Assembly (NCBI GenBank): GCA_936432065.2
Contig: OW386286.2
Coordinates: forward strand, 117,019,519-117,083,518
Reading direction: 5' to 3'
Length of the DNA stretch: 64,000 nucleotides
Source of the DNA: Rutpela maculata
Lineage: Eukaryota > Arthropoda > Insecta > Coleoptera > Cerambycidae
Shown here: positions 47,382 to 58,632 of the stretch, one piece after another
Numbering within the stretch: the stretch's first letter is position 1
Layout of the letters: every line of letters begins with the position of its first letter
Notes under the pieces: model-generated
Told to the model about the DNA's origin: nothing
Database searches by the model: none
The model's input: the letters and a program-made list of their open reading frames with translations, nothing else
Program-made: the position numbers and the translations under genes

Positions 47382-47636
47382 TTGAATGTTGTTAACAGTG
47401 AAAATGTAATTAATGGCAGGTCACCTAGTTCTAACACAGACATAGTGAACAAGATCAGACACCAGGATATGCAGGAGAAAAACTCAGCAAGCAACATATC
47501 ACACATGGAGGAAGCACATCAGATTCAACGCAGTCTGCAAGAGAGCAGTGAAAGTAAGGACGAGACAGATAGGAAGGAAGTTCATCATCCAAGAAGAGAG
47601 AAACCAAAACATTTCAAGGGTTTCATGTTAGATTAA
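47382..47636 (+). CDS. Unidentified ORF fragment, possibly a retroelement polyprotein tail
   Basis: 84 codons, hydrophilic and rich in Glu, Ser and Lys, ending RREKPKHFKGFMLD. Basic tails with a P..(F/Y)..(F/Y) pattern are seen at the ends of some LTR-retrotransposon polyproteins, but the match is weak. The sequence that follows (47640-48120) has TATAAAAG at about 47770 and two AATAAA signals (47802 and 48085), like a decayed LTR, though no matching second LTR was found. Low confidence; it may be a chance frame. Confidence 0.25.
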   Translation: MNVVNSENVINGRSPSSNTDIVNKIRHQDMQEKNSASNISHMEEAHQIQRSLQESSESKDETDRKEVHHPRREKPKHFKGFMLD

Positions 47637-48120
47637 ATCACACCCCCAGGTGTATTTTGTTTAACCATTTTGTAAAATACATATTGGTTTGGTTAAATAT
47701 GCGTTAAAATACATACTTGTCTTGTTGAATGTCATGTTAAAATCCATATTGTTTTGTTTAAAGGTTGGATATAAAAGTTTATGAGAATAGCAATATTACG
47801 TAATAAAAACATATTGTCATTGGACAATTTAGTCAGGCAGCTAATTGTTCTAGTATAATTACAAAATTATGACCAGATGTTGTCAAGTTAAAGTGTTTGG
47901 TGTGTAGGCCAATTCAAATAGCACAGGTATTATAGTTAAAGACTGGAATAGGGGTGTGTGATGCATAAGAAAGGCAATATGCGCAATTGTGCAAGCTCCA
48001 CATGAGCAGCAAGGTCTCTCTCTCTCACTTTTCGACTGTGGCCACGATACGTTGAAGTTGAATGTCAAAAGAAGTTGCAGTGGTAATAAAAATTGCTAAG
48101 TTGAAACATTGTAGTTTTTG

Positions 48121-50491
48121 TAATCATCCCTAATCTACCTAAACCATGAATAGGGATTTGTCACAAGTTATCAACTAGTATTTTTCTAACAATATAATTG
48201 ATATTATAGAGGAATGATGTATCAGCTTGCTCACAGTTCAATAGAAGTAATTAAAAAAGTGGATAAAATTTGCACTGTTCGTATTATATTCTAACATATT
48301 CTAGTGACATACCTACTAACTGAAATATTCAAGTTAACACAAAAACCTGTTGAATTTTATATTAATTAAAAATATATACATAGTTACATCAAAACAGTTA
48401 ATATATATTTAAGTACTAATTAGCTATTTTTATCACATTTTTGGAATGTACGAATTTTTGAGAACAATATTTACACGTTGTATTTATATTACATATTATT
48501 TCATTTATATATTATATAGCAAGTATCAAAACCGTTAAAGCTAACTTATTGAAAATATATTTAAAAAAACACTTAATGTATCAACTTAAAAATAAATGCA
48601 AAAATTAAGATAAGATGGCTATACATACACAATATATTAAATGAAAAATATCACACTTTATTTACTACATACTAAATTAAAACAATAATTTATTAATTAC
48701 TGAATTATTGACATTTAAAAATAATAAATATGATAGTATCGAATACTGGGTGGCTCAAATTTTATTATTTATATATGTATATATAATTTTGTACAAGGTT
48801 GCAAATTGCACAAATATATTTTTAATACCTATACAACAATCAGATATACTAATGTTATTTTAAAAATACACTTTTGTATTTAAGGCGGATTGTCACTGGG
48901 CATGAAGCTAGTAAACGAAGCTAACTGAAACAATGTTATATAAAAATATAAAATTTGGGGAATTCTATAACTCGCAAGGTAAATGTCACCTTAAACAGCA
49001 AATGGTTGTATTTACTTGCTACTAAGTTAATTCAGAAATGAGATGTTTAACCTACACAAAATCTTAAGTATGAAAGCTTACCATTTTTAGTTTCAATCAC
49101 CTCTAGATGATGCCTATATGGTTGTCGAAACACGCGTTGAGAATAGACTGTATTCGAGTGTAATGTTTTGTCATTTTTAGGTTATTAATGTCTTAAAACA
49201 GATTTTGGGATGTCATTAGGAATTATTATGAATACCTAGATTTCATTTAGTTAGTCTACAAACTTCCGCCAAATCACCTCTGTGGAAAGTAAATAAGATA
49301 ATGAAAATTAAGAGATCAAAGTCATCATTTATATACACTTCGTAGTATATATATTTTTGGATCCTTTCCTAGTGATGCCCACCTTATCAGTGAAATAATT
49401 CATTTTTCATTTGATAACAAAACCCACTTTCTAATATCTGAAGATAGGTCACAAAATGCTAATCACATCTTGGTGTGTATGTACTTATTACGACATGTAC
49501 AACATGTAATAAGACAGGCTAACAACTATTTGAATTAACAACTAATTCACAAGCATAAGATATTAAAACAATAACAATTAAAAATAAACCGTACATGCAC
49601 TATTTGATTTTTAAGATTTTCTTGTAGATTAAACGCTTCATTTTTCAAAGTTGTGGCAACGTTAACTTTTGATCAGTATCACAAAGATTAAAAAATTCAT
49701 CTACAGTATGTCCACAGTTAGAGTGAATAACGGGGTAAACTTTTTTATTTCTCATTTTACGCGGAAAATTTATAACTGTGGACATACTGTATATTAATAT
49801 TTGAAAATGACCCGTGCAAAATATTACGAACTTCTGTTCTGAAATGCTGTGCATGTCAGATGAACATCTAATAACAGTACCAGCAAACCTTGAATCAGGC
49901 ACGTACTAAAACAAATGAGGATAATTTTTTGTACAGCTATCTTCGCTTAGTGTAGTTTTAAGAATAGCCATCTATGCGGCTAATGAAAATAATTTCAGTT
50001 TATCCTCAAAGTTTAGGCAGTTTAAAGAAATTCCCAAAAATGTTACAAAACATAGTTTCGCTTAGCTTCATTTAACTCTTTGCTTCCAGTGGAAAAATGT
50101 ACAGACAAAAATGTTTTTTATTGGTCTAGAAATAAACACAAATCATAAACCTTTCTTATAACTGTACCTTGTGTAAAAAATGACCGGTTTTAATGATAAC
50201 TGTAAGCTTATAGTATATTAATTGTTAATAATACTTATAATAAAATGTAAATAATAATAAATCTTGCCATAAAATTTTTAATGAATAACCAATAAAAACT
50301 GAATCTCAATTAATTACGTTATTTAAGGAGTAGGGGTAAACCATGGAAATAATAATAGAGACCAATTAATATAAACCTCGTAATGAACACTCTGAGCAAG
50401 GCAAGGTAAGACAGACTGAACAATTGAAGTGGAAGATGCTTGTCGATAATAAATAAGAGCTGAACTATAATTTACCACAGCTGACCATTCC
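48121..50491. other. AT-rich DNA, one mini-MITE
   Basis: No gene is supported. Contains the mini-MITE at 49704-49789. The rest is A+T-rich and without structure that I can name. Confidence 0.45.
49704..49789. mobile_element. 86-bp mariner-type mini-MITE
   Basis: Inverted ends CAGTATGTCCACAGTTA, identical over 17 bp, flanked on both sides by TA (49702-49703 and 49790-49791), the target duplication of Tc1/mariner elements. CAGTATGTCCA-type ends occur in insect mariners. A similar single end is at 32601. Confidence 0.82.
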
Positions 50492-50662
50492 TTAATACAT
50501 TCACTGCTGATGTCGCCATATGGCGACGCAGTAGTATATCGTGTATTGCTGATGTCACCATATGGCGATCTGGTCCTATGTATATTCTATTATTCTATTG
50601 TCAATTTAAAAGTCAGCATCTGGGGTTACCTAACAAAATCCCATCAGCAGCAAACATGTTAA
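50492..50662. mobile_element. piggyBac-type MITE (short)
   Basis: Bounded by TTAA on both sides (50492-50495 and 50659-50662). Ends TTAATACATTCACTGCTGAT and, inverted, TTAACATGTTTGCTGCTGAT. Directly inside the left end are two palindromes, GTCGCCATATGGCGAC and its variant GTCACCATATGGCGAT. TTAA target sites are diagnostic of piggyBac-like elements. Confidence 0.75.
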
Positions 50663-51239
50663 CAGTTCAGTTAATCTGGCATAAGAAAAGTTAGTCTGTG
50701 CATTTTGGGTAGGCGATTTTTTTTTTTTTTTTTTGGGTATCGTAGGAGGGTTTCAGTTTCTGGAATGAAACTCCCGCATCACGAAAATGTTTTTGCAAAA
50801 GATGCAAATTTAAAGGGACGGAAAACTTTGAGGTGAAATAACTTTATTATTTTTAATTCTAGGAAAAAAATTATTCTTAGCTTTTTTATATGGCATTTAA
50901 AATGAACAATTTCCCTTATTTATCTTTTTATTACATTCATTTTTATTGATATTATAGTGCCTTGAAGAGAGCAAAGTTTGAAATCATGTGCTTCGGAAGA
51001 CTGTATTTAGGAAGTTCTAAGTGAGAAAAACCCAGAGCTGGCTGTCAGAGTAGAATTGTTTCAACATAAAAAAGTGGATCTGGTCATACTTAATGTTATA
51101 GGAGAACACTTTTCACTTTATACGGCGGTGGTAAACATGAACAATTGTATTGACATTTGGCATCATAAATGATTTACCAATTCCAACATTATAAAACCAA
51201 GTTTAACTTCTCCTCACTCCCGCCTACACAAGATGTAAC

Positions 51240-51542
51240 TTGTATGCACATATTCAGAGTTTACCATCAGATACAAACATGAGTGGACGAATCCAGAATC
51301 TTTGGACTAAAAAAAACATCACGCATATTCATTCCAGTATAGAGGATGCAGTAAGCTGGCTCAAAATGCTCTGCTGTTTGTTAACACTGCAGTGGTGGAA
51401 TGTGCCAGAACGTAATGGAGTGTTAAACTTCTTAGACGAAGAGGATGTTAAAGACATGCTATTTACTGAGTTTAACGAAATTCCTCTTTACAAGGCTACA
51501 GCAATCACATCGACGAAGACCCCCGATTTCCATCAATGGTGA
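51240..51542 (+). pseudogene. Unidentified ORF, possible transposase C-terminal relic
   Basis: 100 codons, including SIEDAVSWLKMLCCLLTLQW, WNVPERNGVLNFLDEEDVKD and an acidic stretch. The arrangement (DAV..L...W..L....W....GVL followed by acidic residues) is reminiscent of the C-terminus of pogo/Tigger-type transposases (DAI..A..W..V...TI.NCW.K.G), but the match is loose and no catalytic motif is present. Text upstream (51100-51240) is not open in the same frame. It could be unrelated. Confidence 0.25.
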
Positions 51543-53113
51543 CATTTCTACAGTAGAAGATTTGCAACCTAGTTCTTCAAAAAAGGCAATATCAACTGCG
51601 TCTCAATTAAGACTTGTGGATTAGTCCCTCCGGAACCACGTAAAAAAAAATGCGCCAAAAACTCTAACTTAGTGTGGAAAGGAGTTCCGAGGAAAAATAT
51701 AATATTAAATAATAATGTGAAACAATAAAACAGTAATAAAAAATAATACAAACAATATATATTATTAATACAAAAGTTTTTACATTTTTTTTTCCTACTT
51801 ATATACCTATCTGCGTATGTTCTACAGAAAAGCTAAGAAGCATTTCTTTGTAGAATTAAAAATAATAAAGTTATTTCACCCCAAAGTATTTCATCCCTCA
51901 ATATTAATTAAAAGTAATTAAAAGTTGTAGAGACTATTATTATCTACAAAATTGCTCTTTACAAATTTTTGTCAGACTCATGATATATCACAAAAACTGA
52001 TGACACTCTTATTTTCAAGATGGCGGCCAAATGGGGGGGGGGGGGGGGGTGTTTCATCCTGGAAACTTAGTTTTAGACTCACCACCCTACGAAATGGAAA
52101 CAAAAAATCGCTACTTATCCAAAATGCACTGATGGATGCCGGATTGATTGGACTATAAAGCACTTAGGATATGTGAGTTCTCCTTTAATTTTAATTCATG
52201 ATTTCAGGAACTTTATTGTTTATTTCTATAATAATTTACAAACAATAACTGTTACAGTAAATAATGTAAGTATTGTTCATTTAATTAATTTTGTATTAGA
52301 TCAGTCTAAACACTTATGTGGTATAAACATTGTTTAATTATATAATGTGAGGAGTTCGACTATGATATAAATTTAAAGTTCAATTTCCAAAAGATAAGTT
52401 ACCTTTTTGAAAGTGTGATGAAAAATTCTAAAATAAAAAATTAAACTGTAAGGTTTTATTTCTAAATTATTGAATAAAAATTAAATGTTTATATACCTGT
52501 TTTTCCACGATAAACATAAAAATAACTCTAATAGTCTACAATTCTATATATTCACAATATAAACAATGATTTAATGATCAACTGACCACTAATAATATCA
52601 TATTATTTTAATCAAGAAAGAAATATCAGGTGAAACATCTCAGAAAGGAAATTTTACATAGAATCATAATGTCTAAGAAAATATACAGGGTGATAATTAA
52701 TATAAGTTATTTCGGATAGACTAGAAGTGGTGGTAAGCTGAACATTTTATTGAAAAATGTATAAATGGACATACCAGGGAATCAAAGGTTAAAATTTTTA
52801 AGGAAAAAAAAATAAAGTCAGTGTCTACTTAAGACAGAAACAGTTATATGCCAGAAAACCTTAGGTTATAATCATCTATTGTTGTCAATTCAAGAATTGA
52901 TCCAAAATATAAAAATTGCACCATCTTGTAAGTCTGAACTGATATTTGATGACTGCCTAACACAATGTATTCCTCTCTTAGATAAATAGAGGTGGCAAAG
53001 AAACAGTTTCTAGAATGAATGTTTGGAAAGGAAATATTGTGTTAAAAAATCTGAAGAACTTAAATCTTTACCTACTTAAATTTTCACAAAAAAAAAAATT
53101 TTTTGTAGTAATT
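51543..53113. other. No gene seen
   Basis: Contains a G homopolymer at about 52035-52050 and an ATACAGGGTGATAATTAA transposon-end motif at 52684. No exon is supported. Confidence 0.4.
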
Positions 53114-53117
53114 AAAT

Positions 53118-53758
53118 GAGGAGCATTCGTGCAAAACCCGATAAATCCAGTTTTTGCATTTCTCAGCAAATCAACGACTATGCAATCGATTGGATATTTT
53201 TAAATACATTTTTCGGCAAAACGTGTCTAAGAGGTTCAACCGAGGAATCCTGAAATTTTGGCAAGTTTCAATGTGTAAAGCTCTTTTTTAAAAACAAAAA
53301 TCATTGGATTTATCGGCTTTTACACAAAATTATTGGATTTATCGGTTTTTGCACAAAATTTTTGTAATGATGTTTTTACAAGGTGATTTACCATGATGTG
53401 CGGAAAATTTATCAGTAGGTTGTCCCCACCGAAAGGAGTTAAAAGAATGAAAAATTAAAAAAATGACCAAAAAAATTACACTCTTTTTTTGTAGAAATGC
53501 GCCGCCTATGACTTTAGTATAATACCTATATCCGTTTCAATATTGGATTTTGGATTTATCGGTATTTGCTCGAAATATTGGATTTATCAGTATTTGCTCG
53601 AAGTGATCAAGTTTACATAGGATTTTACAAGGGAAATATCGGCTTCTGGTCGAATCTGGTTTCATATATCAATAGAAGACCCTTTTCTTAGTAAGAAACG
53701 ATGTATAACTCATTTTCCATCAAAACTGGATTTATCGGGTTTTGCACGAATGCTCCTC
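53118..53758. mobile_element. TIR element with GAGGAGCATTCGTGC ends and 4-bp TSD
   Basis: A 641-bp element whose ends are inverted repeats over about 36 bp, beginning GAGGAGCATTCGTGCAAAAC and including GATAAATCCAG. Flanked by AAAT on both sides (53114-53117 and 53759-53762). The terminal word GGATTTATCGG..TTTGCxC is repeated at least five more times in the interior (near 53305, 53338, 53550 and 53580). No ORF. The superfamily is unclear; 4-bp TSDs occur in several. Confidence 0.8.
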
Positions 53759-53762
53759 AAAT

Positions 53763-55742
53763 ATAGACAGGAAGAGTTAAAATTTGCTGGATATATTTAT
53801 TTTGAAGTTTTTGAAGCAACTCTTGTATTTTTGCAGTTAATTTTTCCAAATATCCTATTATTTTTTCAAATAATCCCCAGAATCTTCCAACTTTATTAAA
53901 AAGTTTCTTCTTTTTATATTATATGTTAACTATTCAATCATTAGTAGAAAATGTTTTATATTCGAAATTTGGAAATGTGGATGATACTTTTATTAAAATA
54001 TTTTTGGATATTTCTTCAGTGCTTAAACTCGATTTGTCAAGTATCTAGAAATTAGTGCAAACTATATATTTCTCCGAATATCATTCTTATTTGTTTTCAC
54101 AAGTCAAAAGTACTTTATAATTATGTAGATTATTACATAAGGTGAATAAGAGAACAGAATTTCTTCCAATTTCTAAATTAAAAGAGTTCATAAATTTTCT
54201 ATTCTGAATTATATATGGAATATAGTCAGTCATATTATGAGTATACAACATGATTATTAGATATTAAAAGTAAATAACTGATTGTTAAAATATTTACAAA
54301 ACAAAGTAAATGTGGTCTACCAGTTGATGTGATGGGCCTGAGCCGTATTGATCGCCGGCATAGTACCTAAAGATACCTAAATTTGGTATATCAGCCAACA
54401 TGTTAAGTGGCCCAGTGGTGTTGAAATAACAATTTCAACACCACTGGTTACTTGAAAAAGGAGTGAAAATATCAGATTCACTTTTTTTGTAATGGCTTAA
54501 AGCCGAAGTAAAATTATTCAGCTTTATATTTCACATGGGTTGAAGGACTCCCGTTGATTCAATACACAGTTGTTAGGGATCATTCAACAAATATGTTCAC
54601 TTTGGGGGGTACTGAAATGAAAAAAAAAAATAGCCCATTCTTATAGACACATTTGTTGAATGGTCTCTTATTATTTATCATTTATCTCACCATTATTTAT
54701 TTACGATAAATAATTAGAGACGTAGTAAGTAGGGACCATATATAATTCAGATTAAATTTATTTTTGAATACAGAAATCCATATAACGAATATAATTATAC
54801 GTTAGAGATATGATATTTTTAAATTTCAGTTTACATAAACGGAATACTGTTCTATAAAACTATTTCATTTATTACATCGTTAATGGCAAGATAAGTTAAC
54901 TAGAGTACAGAAAAAAATAAATAATTACCCATTTTTCATTATGGTTGGGATGGAAAACTACAAGGATAAAAATGAATGAATGATATTGATATCATAGATT
55001 GGTAGATTAGGTTATTGCAGTTGTACGAAACTCATATTCTTGTTTGTGATCTGTTAGTGAATAATTAAAAAAAACAATATATCAATACTTAATACTATTC
55101 TTTTAAGTTCATTTATATCAGCAAAGCTTAAACAAAAACAGAGAAAAGTGATGGTCGAGATGATTAGGTACTAAAAGTAGACGTAAACTAAAATCTAATA
55201 TAAATATAGGGAATTAGTGCTTTTCATAATCGTTTCTGTAAATTACCTTTATTATAAGTACAGGTAAGTCTTATTTTTTTTATTAATAAAGATCATTATG
55301 GCAGTTTCTTCTTTATTAGACTGTTATAGGTATTTGGTTTATAAATTGCACTATATATAAAATATTTTATTGGAGAATTTATGTAATTTTTTTTATCACA
55401 ATGTTATGAAGTTATGATTTTTTTTTCAGTTTATTAGTAATTTTGTAAAAAATTGAATACGGTTTATGCACTTATAAAAACAAAATGAAAACACGATAAT
55501 GTAATTAAGTAGTATTTCAACACAAAATAGGATGTCTTAACCAAATAATTTACGATAGTTGGTCATTTGAAATTAAATTTGTTCTAATGGCATAGGTACA
55601 AAAGTAATCTCACCATATGGTAATAAAGAAGAGAATAAGTTAAATCTTATTATTAAGTACAGCTAATTCATATCTTTTTGATATTAGGTTCTGCTAATGT
55701 GAAAGTTTTACGATGAAACCATTATTAGAAATATACAAGACT
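53763..55742. other. AT-rich; probably 3' UTR or downstream DNA of the CaaX gene at its right side
   Basis: No ORF is supported. Minus-strand AATAAA signals (TTTATT on the plus strand) near 55429, 55308 and 55248 are candidates for polyadenylation of the exon at 55743-56240. A perfect hairpin lies at 54412-54447. Confidence 0.4.
54412..54447. repeat. Perfect 16-bp stem hairpin
   Basis: CCAGTGGTGTTGAAAT, loop AACA, then its exact reverse complement ATTTCAACACCACTGG. No adjacent element boundary was recognised. Confidence 0.85.
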
Positions 55743-56240
55743 CTACTGTATTATACAGCATCGTTTGGGTTTTGAGTATTCTATATTTTCTTCTGTAGTA
55801 TTACCAGTAAATCTAACAATATCTGTAGAAGGGCTTAAGATTGATTCATTTTCAGAAACACTACCTACAGGTGATGTGATACTATTTACATCTGTACTGC
55901 TGTTTCTTATTTGCATTCTTTGTTTCTTTAAATCAGCCAGGGTGCCATTTCCATTTATCGTTACTACAACATGGACGGTTACTTTTCCATTAACGTCTGT
56001 TGTATACGTTTTTTCTTTCGTATCTACTAACTGACTGTCTAAAATAGAGTCATCGTCTTTTCCTTCAGGTGCCCGCCGATCCTCAATTATCTGGACAGTA
56101 TTAGATTCGTTGCTTATGGGACTGGTTGTATCGATTTCTTTATTATTATTTGTACTTAAATCAGATAAATGGTTATTATTTAACATGGCTTTAGAATTTG
56201 ATGACGATATGGAACTATTAGTTTCATTGTTATCCAAACC
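55743..56240 (-). CDS. Terminal exon of a host gene; C-terminal tail with CaaX prenylation motif
   Basis: The minus-strand frame is open for 165 codons after a clear 3' splice site (a tract of 13 T then GCAG at 56241-56244) and ends in TAA/TAG-type termination at 55743. The exon starts in phase 0 with GLDNNETN. The first 60 residues are Asn/Ser-rich, followed by an acidic part (GKDDDSILDSQLVDTKEK), a more structured-looking stretch (TTDVNGKVTVHVVVTINGNG, LADLKKQRMQIR) and a Ser/Thr-rich linker. It ends KPKRCCIIQ: the last four residues, CIIQ, fit a CaaX box (Gln at X favours farnesylation), and the neighbouring Cys could be palmitoylated, so the protein is probably membrane-anchored. I do not recognise the gene. 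Prenylated phosphodiesterase-like or paralemmin-like proteins have comparable tails, but I see no diagnostic domain. The Met six bases before the exon lies in the intron and is not the start. Upstream exons are probably beyond the window. Confidence 0.82.
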   Translation of the reverse strand, partial: GLDNNETNSSISSSNSKAMLNNNHLSDLSTNNNKEIDTTSPISNESNTVQIIEDRRAPEGKDDDSILDSQLVDTKEKTYTTDVNGKVTVHVVVTINGNGTLADLKKQRMQIRNSSTDVNSITSPVGSVSENESILSPSTDIVRFTGNTTEENIEYSKPKRCCIIQ

Positions 56241-56246
56241 CTGCAA

Positions 56247-56872
56247 AAAAAAAAAATTAAATCAACATTGAATTTGATGTACAATAATTTTTTTGCGATA
56301 CTATTGCTGATTTTCAAATTACCTTAACTAATATCACCTAATAGCTGTAGATCTAGCTAAATTATTACTCCTTTCTTCCGATATATATTTTAATTAATTT
56401 AAAATATATGTATATCTTGTATTAATCTGTTCAAAGCAAGGCACAGAAGTAGCAGAGGCGTACTCGTAAATAGAGTACAATAAATTATATTAAAAATACA
56501 GTGAAAACCAATATTCATAAGTGACATTTTATCTATCAATATGTAAAACCTGTTAAATAGACAAGACGAGTGTATGAAACTGACATATAGTATCCCCTGA
56601 AGCACATTTTGGGTGGATATAGGTACAATATATTACCTAAATTGTATGTTGGGCCAATCAATATGTCAGCTTTAGTCAATACTGCACATATATGCTTATC
56701 AGCTATATTTTCAATATGTATCCAATATTTTATGAAGATTGGCAAAGCAGATTTAACATATTCATTATTTCATATTATTTAACCAATATTGGCGCAATAT
56801 GTAAAAACTAATATTAATTTTCAAATATTGAAAAAACATGAATCCTTTATATTAATTTTGTACATTTACTTA
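56247..56872. other. Probable intron sequence of the CaaX gene
   Basis: AT-rich with no exon visible on the minus strand. The position immediately upstream of a splice acceptor implies intron. The intron would have to extend past all the transposons to the right if no exon has been missed. Confidence 0.5.
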
Positions 56873-57229
56873 TTAACACGTTGACTGCCATCTCGGTCTA
56901 TATAACCGAGGTTTTTATTGTCTATGAGGCCAACTCGGTCCATAAGACCGAGTACTTATATTTGCCCTGTGGGCCGACTCGGTCCATAAGACCGAGTCAT
57001 GTTTTCGGGATCTCTGGATTTTCTGGATCTTTTCGGGATCTCAGAATCTCCCAGCGACTCGGTCCAGCACACTTCTATCATTATAAATAGACCGAGATGG
57101 CGTAGTAAAGGACCGAGACTTTTTTGACGTATTCATAGCCTGGGGGATATTTTATTTGGTTAAACCGTTGCTACCGGTTGCCGCCTTATGAGAAATTTGT
57201 CTTAACCCATATGGCAGTCAACGCGTTAA
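56873..57229. mobile_element. piggyBac-type MITE with internal palindromes
   Basis: Starts TTAACACGTTGACTGCCAT and ends, inverted, TTAACGCGTTGACTGCCAT, with TTAA (56873-56876 and 57226-57229) as the duplicated target. Inside are three hairpin words, CTCGGTCTATATAACCGAG once and CTCGGTCCATAAGACCGAG twice, and a CGGGATCTC repeat. No transposase. TTAA plus CxCGTTGACTGCC-type ends fit piggyBac-like elements. Confidence 0.85.
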
Positions 57230-57291
57230 CAAATGAGCCATATAATCACACTTCGACCTTAAAATAAACATACAGTAATCAACTGGTTCTC

Positions 57292-57591
57292 CAACGGGTT
57301 CATAGCAATTCCTGACTTTTCCAGGATTCTGGAAGGTTTTTTCCAGGTCTAATAAATAGACACTGTTTACTGTTTAATGAGTTTAATGAAATGCTGCAAC
57401 GTATAATTCGTAGTTTTCTGTTTTGAGCCTTGAAAATTTCGACATGCCCTAACATTTTATGAAAGTTACTAAAATATCCCGATTTCTCAATAAATTTTCC
57501 AAACTACTTGACTTTTTCCTGATATTTTTCAACAGTTTCAAATTCTCTGATTTTTCCAGGTTTTTCAGGTTTTCCAGGTCTATGAACCCTG
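57292..57591. mobile_element. MITE with CAGGGTTCATAG-type ends
   Basis: The right end, inverted, reads CAGGGTTCATAGACCTGGAA; the left end is the diverged CAACGGGTTCATAGCAATTC. The interior carries repeated TTTTCCAGG words (CCTGGAAAA), seen in widespread insect repeats with this terminus. TSD not recognised; hAT-like by its ends only. Confidence 0.55.
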
Positions 57592-57714
57592 TATAACTAT
57601 TATGCACTAAGTATTTTAGTGTCATTAGTTGCTATAAAACCAATTGTCTAAACAATACTTACTTAATTCAATAGTGAAATATTTTTGCCAAACTCCTCTA
57701 TACGTTTCCTTAAA

Positions 57715-58517
57715 TATATAAGGAATAAAAACCAGACTGCAACCAACAGCTATTCTCCGGACTAATCCCCCCCGAGAGCTGAATTACGAATTACAAACCT
57801 GGCCGCGTTAAGTACAATAACTATGTATTGCCACAAAACGCTAAAGTTTCGATTGTAACGGACACCAGCCGAAAGACTTATTCCTACTCAAAAGAGCTCT
57901 CGTGCTAGCCACTCCACACCACTTGCAAACTGCAGTTTCGAGCCATTGGCGCTCGTCAGTGCAAGGTAGGTCTGAGATGGCTGGAACGAGGCACTTGTTC
58001 ATTCTTGGTACATGATGAGATTTATTTCCTTTTTTTAAGGAAACGTATAGATGAGTTCGACAAAAATATTGAGCTAGTAAATATTCTGCCCCCTAAAAGT
58101 ATACCTGCTAACTGTGCCCATGTCAGGGCTACACTGCTGTTTCCATTGTAATGGAGATCAGCTGCTAGATGGAGCCTGCTATTTTTGTTGCATGTCGTGG
58201 TTTTATAAATCTCGTCATGTACCAAGAATGAACAAGTGGCTCGTTCCAGCCATCTCAGACCTACCTTGTACTGACGAGAGCCAACAGCTCAAAACTGCAG
58301 TCTGCCAGTGGTGTAGAGTGGCTGGCACGAGAGCTCCTTTAAGTAGGAATAAGTCTTTCAGCTGGTGTCCGTTACAATCGAAACTTTAGCATTTTGTGGC
58401 AATAAATAGTTAGTGTACTTAACGCGGCCAGGCTTGTAATTCGTAATTCAGCGCTGGGCGGGGCATTAGTCCGGAGAATAGATGTTGGTTGCAGTTTGGA
58501 TTTTTATTCCTTATATA
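57715..58517. mobile_element. Large palindromic element, arms of about 330 bp
   Basis: Left TATATAAGGAATAAAAACCA and right GGATTTTTATTCCTTATATA. The arms match over most of 57715-58025 and 58205-58517 (for example GGTAGGTCTGAGATGGCTGG against CCAGCCATCTCAGACCTACC), with an unpaired centre of about 180 bp. The boundaries are embedded in TATATA, so the TSD may be TA. ORFs crossing it are not genes. A mariner copy begins immediately after the right end. Confidence 0.85.
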
Positions 58518-58632
58518 CTGGGTGGTCCAAAGAGTTATTTATAATTGGTTGCGCTGTACAAAATTTGGTAGGAGGGATAGGAAGGTGGGGTCGGTCTTAA
58601 ACGATGGTTAGACTCCGGGAAATTTAGTCACC
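58518..58632 (+). mobile_element. Probable 5' end of the mariner element
   Basis: CTGGGTGGTCCAAAGAGTTA follows TATA at the edge of the palindrome and lies 115 bp upstream of the transposase Met. ACTGGGTGGTCC-type termini are common in mariner-related insect elements. A matching inverted 3' end was not found downstream of 59720. Confidence 0.45.

Noticed and set aside
55765..56034. 89-residue plus-strand frame with hydrophobic segments
   Set aside because: It is the antisense of the CaaX exon, which has the better splice signal and composition.
58114..58389. 91-residue frame rich in Cys
   Set aside because: It runs through the centre and one arm of a large palindromic element and has a competing frame on the opposite strand.
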